This document shows, one piece after another, positions 58,906 through 64,000 of a stretch of 64,000 bases of DNA; the stretch's first letter is position 1; each line of letters begins with the position of its first letter. Both the position numbers and the translations under genes were made by a program. The notes beneath the pieces were generated by a model. The model searched no databases and was not told the origin of the DNA. It saw only the letters and a list, made by a program, of their open reading frames with translations. This stretch comes from Camellia lanceoleosa. Taxonomy: Eukaryota; Streptophyta; Magnoliopsida; Ericales; Theaceae. The stretch lies in NCBI GenBank assembly GCA_025200525.1, contig CM045761.1, positions 46,012,190 through 46,076,189 of the forward strand, written 5' to 3'.

Positions 58906-59416
58906 CATACATATTACAATTAATTTATTTATTAGCCACTAGTTATTATTAATCAAGAGCAATGATTCACAACTTTAAATTTGAAACTCTAATAAAATGC
59001 TCTAATGATGTGGCATGGAACCAAAAAAAAATAAAATAAAACAAAACAAAATACATATATCAAATTATTCATAAATGGAGTTCATTACTACATAAGTAGC
59101 GCTCTCATTAAAACTCTACTTTGAGTCCTTTTAAACACTTTTGATTAATCAAACAACTTTTTGCTGAGAAAGTAACAATTCACTGGTGAGCCTTGACCAA
59201 AGGGTCAAATATACTTTTTATATTGTTTTTTAATCATAAATTTAGATATTCAGTGATTTAAAAAGTGAAAAGGAGAGAAAAAAAATTGTAAAACAAACAT
59301 GAATGCTCATAAATCTAGATATTTAGATCATAAATTTATAATTTATGATTTTTTATTTTTTCTCTAAATTGATGATCCAAATGGAGTGTTAGTGAAAGTA
59401 AGGAATTTGAGTGTAC

Positions 59417-59823
59417 CAGAGCAGTCGCCTTGATGATGTCCTGAGTCTGGTGCCCAAACACCAACCCATCACCATCTTCAGGGAAGTGAGACAACAACAC
59501 ATCCATAAAGTCTGTTTCATCTTTCTTCACCTTCCCTTCTCTCCTTCTCTGCACATGTTCTTCAAGCCACATACTCATGAAATAATCCATCTCTTTACCA
59601 TTCTTCTTCATAGCCTTCACATTACCCTGCAAATCCAACCATTCAATCCCGGGAATCACATCCGAACACTCAGAAACACCACTCAAATACATGAACTCTT
59701 CCATCGTTCTCGCGAACTGCCTTGCCTCCTTGTCTCTTTCGTCACCAAGTCAGATCTCTTCCCACGATCGCCTCTTAGCATTAGGTTCATCGTCACTTGC
59801 CTAAACCATTCACTCACTTTCAC
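59417..59823 (-). pseudogene. CYP82-like exon 1, second part with frameshift
   Basis: Starts VKVSEWFRQVTMNLMLR. The frame then changes before DERDKEARQFARTMEEFMYLSG: the first frame runs to TGA near 59683, and the second is open to 59417. A third frame shows AIVGR between them, so there may be two small indels. It ends KATAL at the donor CTG/GTACAC. In between: DVIPGIEWLDLQGNVKAM, DFMDVLLSHFPEDGDG. Confidence 0.85.
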
Positions 59824-59831
59824 CTTACACT

Positions 59832-60324
59832 CTGTTTTGGAAACATATCAGAGAAAAGAAAATAAATAACTATGCAAAATTAGAAAAAGAAAGAAAAGAT
59901 TGAAGTTTCTCTCTTGTTACCAGATAATCTCTTATATATATATTTGGAATTCAGAAAGAATATATCTTGTTTGGTGAAAAACAAAGTTCGGTGATATATT
60001 GTCAAATTAATTATTTATATAAGAGAGCCTAAGTGTGCACCCCTCAAGGATGCATACCATATGCACTTAAAATATTCAAAATTGCGTGATTCATATAACA
60101 AAAATTTGTGACTTAGTTACGACATTTTTTATTAAATCAATTTGTGATAAAATTATACGTTTTATAATTGATGTTATAAAATTTTATGATAAAATTATGT
60201 CAATTATGATTAAGTGGATGCACACTATAGAGTTTTCCAAATTTTAAACAAACCTAATTATAATTTACCCCTTATTTTTTAAATCTAAAATTGCCGAATT
60301 TAAACGGGTTGTTTATGAAAGTAC
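59832..60324 (-). other. Interruption in P450 exon 1: insertion or gained intron
   Basis: Sequence with stops and no P450 similarity between NNP and VKVSEWF. It can be read as an intron: donor GGTACT at 60324 and acceptor AAAACAG at 59832 would join the frame as N-E-C-K-V-K-V without a shift. Alternatively it is a plain insertion from 60304 to 59824. CYP82 genes have no intron here in the usual structure. Confidence 0.6.
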
Positions 60325-60844
60325 CATTTTTGATGGAGAGTGAATAGAGCTCTTTGATGGACAAGTCCATCTCCAGGGCTCGCACATGCTTAAACGATTC
60401 CAAATGGCGGTTAGAGAGGAGGTCATGGGTGGTAACTTTACGAAGCTGGCGCCAGTAGTCATCGGAAGGTCCGAGCGCAGAAAAGGCGCCATTGTAGCCC
60501 ATGTATTTGAGAGCAGCGGTCTGGGGGCGAGACATGAAAGCTCTGTCGTTGACAGTGAAGCATTCGGTGACTGTTTCTTTGCTGCTCACCACGACTGCTT
60601 GGCGGAACCCGAGTCGGGTTGTGAAGATGGGACCGTGTTGGTCGGCCATGGCCGCTAGGGTTCGGAAGAGTGGGATTTGGCCGCCGAGGAGGTGGAGGTG
60701 GCCGAGGATCGGCCATGCACCCTTTGGTTGTGGGGCTTGGATAAAGTGTTTGTTTGTGGTGGTGTTTTTGGACATCCATATTTTGGAGAGGAGAAGTAGG
60801 GCTACAAGGGTTCCGGTTGCTTGAAGTAGAGGAAGCAAATCCAT
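60305..60844 (-). pseudogene. CYP82-like exon 1, first part
   Basis: ATG at 60844-60842, open through codon 180 (INNP). Contains anchor (residues 1-24), proline hinge (about 38-53), TVTECFTVNDRAFMSRPQ, and the C-helix WRQLRK (about 135-140). No stop or shift in this part. Homology stops after NNP, where CYP82 proteins normally continue with V-K-V. Confidence 0.88.
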
Positions 60845-61320
60845 TTTCAGAGAGAATGGAATATGGAGAGGAAATTATGTAGAATGTTGATGAATGGAGG
60901 GTCGATGTATGTAATACTCAAAGTTACTATTTGATTAGTAAAATATGAAATTAGTGTTGAATTGATTATTTTAGTTGGATTAATGGGATGAATAATTTTT
61001 ATTGCTAACGTTTGTTCTGTAATAGATGAAAATATATAATTTGAATTACATATTCATTTCCCATTATTAGTTGTACAATGGAAAAAGTTATTTAGTTTTG
61101 TCAATTAGAATGTCTATTCAAATTTAAGCTTGATAACAATGATTGCAACTTAAATAATAGAATGTGAGTTTCATGTATTAATAATCTCAATCATATGTTA
61201 TAATTTGTCCAAACAAGCAAACTTAAAGAGTGATGCTATGACAATCTCTTCTTATCCTAAAAAATATTGAGTGTATTGGTGACACTACACAAGATTAATA
61301 AAAAGTTACAAAGGGGTTAA

Positions 61321-61450
61321 GGGATGGTTTGTCATCCCCTAAATAATTCATCTTTTTATCTTTTTTTCAACATATCATCTCTCTACTTTTTTACACATCA
61401 TTTCGTAAAAAGATAAAAAGTACACTTATTTAGGTCATCCCAAACAACCC
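61321..61450. mobile_element. MITE (130 bp) in block R-C
   Basis: Ends GGGATGGTTTGTCATCCC and inverted GGGTTGTTTGGGATGACC, TTAA on both sides (61317-61320, 61451-61454). Block R-A reads GGGATTAAGCAAACAAG across this place, an empty site. Confidence 0.75.
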
Positions 61451-61483
61451 TTAAGTGGACAAGTATTGTCTCCCATTAACTTA

Positions 61484-61710
61484 GGTCTTGTTTGAGAAGT
61501 GGTTTTTTTAGCCAGAAAGTTAAAAATTTATTAAAAAAGTGAAAAAGCCAACAACTTATATTAAAAAGTCAAAAAATTTCTTTTTTCTCTATTTTTTGCA
61601 CATTTTTCGTAAAAAACCTAAAAGTTATTCAAAACATACTAGTTTTTTTATATCATATTTTAGTCAAAAAGTTAAAAAATTACTAAAAAAGTATGTTCCC
61701 AAATGAGGCC
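61484..61710. mobile_element. Tourist-like MITE (227 bp), first of an adjacent pair
   Basis: Ends GGTCTTGTTTGAGAAGTGG and inverted GGCCTCATTTGGGAACATA; TTA at 61481-61483 and 61711-61713. Absent from R-A, which reads CATTAATCTATTATTATTG here. Confidence 0.75.
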
Positions 61711-61713
61711 TTA

Positions 61714-61940
61714 GCCTTTGTTTGGGAAGTTGAGGTTGGGGCTTTTTTGGCTAAAATAACCACAAAAAAACATAATAGGCTTTTCAATTTAATAAGATAA
61801 ATATCACATCCAACCCATAATCATTATATTCTTTCTCTCATAAAAGTCAAAAAAGTCAAAAAACTCTTCCCAAATGAGGCTTTTTAACCTCAAGCTATAA
61901 CTAAAAAGTCAAAAAGCTAACTCACTTTCCAGACGAACCC
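61714..61940. mobile_element. Tourist-like MITE (227 bp), second of the pair
   Basis: Ends GCCTTTGTTTGGGAAGTTG and inverted GGGTTCGTCTGGAAAGTGA; shares the TTA at 61711-61713 with its neighbour and has TTA at 61941-61943. Absent from R-A. Confidence 0.7.
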
Positions 61941-62387
61941 TTAATATTATTGTGGTTTCTACTGCAAATGAAGATTATTTATTGAATGATGATACTACCA
62001 TGTGATATGTTAATCCAATATTTATTCATTTTTATCATATCTGTAAGATTATGAAGACAAAACCAATCATTTAATCAACCACATAAAATAATTTTATTAT
62101 ACATATTACATAATAAAATCCATCATAAAATATACAATTTCATTTATCATATAATAAGCCTACAGGCATAGAATCAATAATAGAACATAGATAGAGAAAT
62201 CTGATTGAAACAATGTCTTTTATGATGATCCTACATGTTAGAAAAGTTTTATGTAATTAATTATGTGATTGGTTTTGTGGCTGTAATCTTCTTGCTTGTC
62301 ATATGATACGTTAATTAGATATTAATAATGTTGGATTTGTTCAAGAGAGTGGCCCCTAGCGTTGGATTCCCAAATCAAATCTCTTTA

Positions 62388-62630
62388 TCCCTCGTTTGGC
62401 AAACTTTCCAGATTAAATAATCACAAAAAAAAAAATACAAAAAAAAAAAAATACAAAAAAGGTCCAAAAAAAATTAAAAAGTCAAAAAATCAAAAAAATA
62501 AATAAATAATTTGTCATTTTAGAGCTAAAAAGTTAAAAAAGCCAAACAAAAAAAAACAAATAAACAAAAAGTCTCAGGCTAAATAAGTCAAAAAAACCAA
62601 CTAAAAAAGTCATTACCAAATGACCCCCAA
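62388..62630. mobile_element. MITE-like inverted repeat, A-rich
   Basis: Left CCCTCGTTTGGCAAACTTT, right inverted GGGGTCATTTGGTAATGAC. The interior is mostly A with repeated AAAAAGTC words. Confidence 0.5.
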
Positions 62631-62947
62631 AAAATAATTTTTTTTGTGTCATGGTAGTTTGTTGTAATACTTTTATGAAACAGTAATAATACATACCACT
62701 AATTTAAACTGGTAGGGAAAGAAAAAAATAAAAATAAAAATAAAACATCACATCAAAAAGTGGACCCTACTAATTAGAACTCTCCTAAAGCTCCTAAATT
62801 AATGATCTTAAACATTCTTCTTTACGAAACTTTTATTATTGGGTTAGCTATACCCTTGACATGTTTGTAGTGATTCACGTGGCATCATCAAATTATAAGA
62901 GTCTTATATAAGAATCTTTGATCCCACTCTATAAACAATAATACTTT

Positions 62948-63094
62948 AGACCCCCTCAAAAGGGGCACCCCCTCACCCCCTTTGACATGTGTCAGGGGGT
63001 GATTGGATGTGCAGGAAAAAAAAGAAAAAGAAAAAGAAAAAGCAACCAATGAGAGTGAGAGGGGGTGAAAGGGGGTGATGGGAAAAGGGGGTCT
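62948..63094. mobile_element. C/G-rich palindromic MITE (147 bp)
   Basis: AGACCCCCTCAAAAGGGG at the left, inverted AGACCCCCTTTTCCCATC at the right. CACCCCCTTTGACA also pairs inward with GTGAAAGGGGGTG. Unlike everything around it, it is rich in C and G runs. No certain TSD. Confidence 0.6.
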
Positions 63095-63189
63095 CTATCA
63101 TTGTTGCTCTATAAATATATATATATATATATTTTTTTTCTTTCCCCTTTAATTGCATGTGGGTGACTTACAAATTTCATGGCAAGAGG

Positions 63190-63402
63190 CTAAAATAGTC
63201 AATTAGCCAAAAAGTTACATTTTTAGCTAAAAAGCCAACAACTCATACCAAAAAGTCAAAGATTCCCTTTTCTCTCTACTTTTTGCACGTCGTTTCGTAA
63301 TTAGCCAAAAAGTTGGCCCAAACATATAGGTTTTTCTTACCAACCTTTTTAGCCAATTAGCCAAAAAGTTACTAAATTAGCCTGTTCCCAAACGAGGCCT
63401 AA
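63190..63402. mobile_element. MITE-like inverted repeat
   Basis: GGCTAAAATAGTCAATTAGCCAAAAAGTTAC at the left pairs with the right end, whose terminus inverted is AGGCCTCGTTTGGGAAC. The left terminal bases are lost or diverged. Confidence 0.45.
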
Positions 63403-64000
63403 GTAGACTTATTATTCAATAAATCTTGTGATACTTAGAGATATTTTTGTTTAAGAAAAATATCAGTAATTGTTATATTTAGTGACATTTTAAAAAATTA
63501 TCACAAAAAATATCATTAATTGTCAATTTTTAATGGCATTACAAAAAAATCGTTACAAAAAATCTTTTTTAGCGATGATTGTGATAGGATCAATTTTTAG
63601 TGACGAATTGGTAGAACTTAATTGAAATTAAGTTTACTTATTAAAACTTGCTGATAATTTATCCTAAATTTTAATGTGTCTCACAACCGCAATCAATTCA
63701 AGAGGGTCATTTCGTTGTTGGAGTTGGGGAATGTTTAAAATAATTTTATCCGATCATGTATATTTTATGTTTGATTCTATGATTAGTCTTTGTTCATAAT
63801 AAAATTGTACAAAACAAGTACAGAGTTGTATAATATTATCTTTGGAAAATTATATGAATAATTTAATTTAAACTAAGTATAATATGGATTATAACCAAAA
63901 TATAATCTACATATTTTATTATTTGATTATTTTTTTGAATGCATAGCATTATTGTATTTTTTATGAAGTAATAATGTACTATATCTTTATTTAGGTAGTT

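Larger units (their letters stand above)
54366..59416 (-). other. P450 intron, about 5.05 kb, repeat-filled
   Basis: GT at 59416-59415 and AG at 54367-54366. It lies at the position of the single CYP82 intron but is far longer than usual for this family. It holds a 950-bp TIR element (56448-57400), a stretch at 57640-57800 similar to 25180-25400 of block R-A, and several MITE-like pieces. No other gene seen. Confidence 0.75.
53727..60844 (-). pseudogene. CYP82-like cytochrome P450 pseudogene, three coding segments
   Basis: Minus strand, about 527 codons in total, the usual length of CYP82 proteins. Segments: 60844-60305, 59823-59417 and 54365-53727. These are membrane-anchored ER monooxygenases of specialised metabolism. 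Seen: N-terminal hydrophobic anchor and PQPKGAWPILGHLHLL hinge, C-helix WRQLRK, I-helix GGSDTATAALSW, ExxR (KETLRLYPP), PERF (FKPERF), heme loop FGAGRRSCPG with the Cys ligand. The last two segments join in phase 0 (ATAL then SLIIGG) with GT/AG at 59416/54366. Against function: a 480-490-bp interruption after codon 180 and at least one frameshift near 59730-59770. Family-level call is firm; subfamily and substrate cannot be given. Confidence 0.88.
60924..64000. repeat. Duplicated block R-C (paralogous to 21470-25030)
   Basis: From TACTATTTGATTAGTA, 80 bp upstream of the P450 ATG, to the window end, interrupted by several MITEs. Matches block R-A in order and orientation. It contains the empty site for the 986-bp MITE of R-A and lacks the Tourist-like MITE of 24729. 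Confidence 0.75.

Noticed and set aside
60386..60824. Plus-strand frames opposite P450 exon 1
   Set aside because: Shadows of the P450 coding strand; no independent motif or promoter.

Overview
The window looks like nuclear DNA of a eudicot plant. It is AT-rich, dominated by nested LTR retrotransposons and small DNA-transposon remnants, and holds one recognisable cellular gene, an intron-containing cytochrome P450 of the CYP82 type (a family largely confined to eudicots). I see no rRNA, convincing tRNA, CRISPR, bacterial operon or organellar gene. Boundaries were read by eye from LTR ends, primer-binding sites and target-site duplications (TSDs); no alignment or database search was run.

Left block (1-19.9 kb). 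A plus-strand Ty3/gypsy chromovirus (element II; truncated 5' LTR to 5478, tRNA-Met PBS, gag, protease, RT, RNase H, integrase, chromodomain, 3' LTR from 16717) is riddled with stops and shifts. Its 5' LTR is cut by a minus-strand Ty3 element (element I) that runs off the left edge. Its gag is split by another LTR-type sequence (element V, from 7331), itself split by a 2.5-kb solo LTR (9206-11697, TSD GGCAG). Its 3' LTR holds a second solo LTR (17099-19247) of the element I/III family.

Middle block (19.9-30 kb). AT-rich non-coding DNA with MITEs, including a 986-bp element with 9-bp TSDs and a direct tandem duplication of about 3 kb (23487-26686 and 26687-29318). Sequence from 21470 onward recurs at 60924-64000, just upstream of the P450 start codon.

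Right-centre block (29.96-51.27 kb). A Tat-lineage Ty3 element (IV) with two RNase H domains and an antisense, apparently spliced ORF between pol and the 3' LTR. It is interrupted between protease and RT by a complete 9.8-kb element (III; TSD AAACC, LTR termini TA...CA) that encodes only Gag. Element III carries an 844-bp Helitron in its 5' LTR but not in its 3' LTR. This gives a relative order: IV, then III, then the Helitron.

Right block (51.3-64 kb). MITEs and a minus-strand CYP82 gene (60844 to 53727). Its heme-binding, I-helix and ExxR motifs survive, but exon 1 has a 480-490-bp interruption and at least one frameshift, and the canonical intron is about 5 kb and full of repeats. It is most likely a pseudogene.

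The most unusual signal is a dense array of the 10-bp palindrome CGCTCGAGCG just upstream of the likely TATA box in every LTR of the I/III family. A separate array of CCACTAGTGG-like palindromes upstream of TATA occurs in the unrelated element V LTR.
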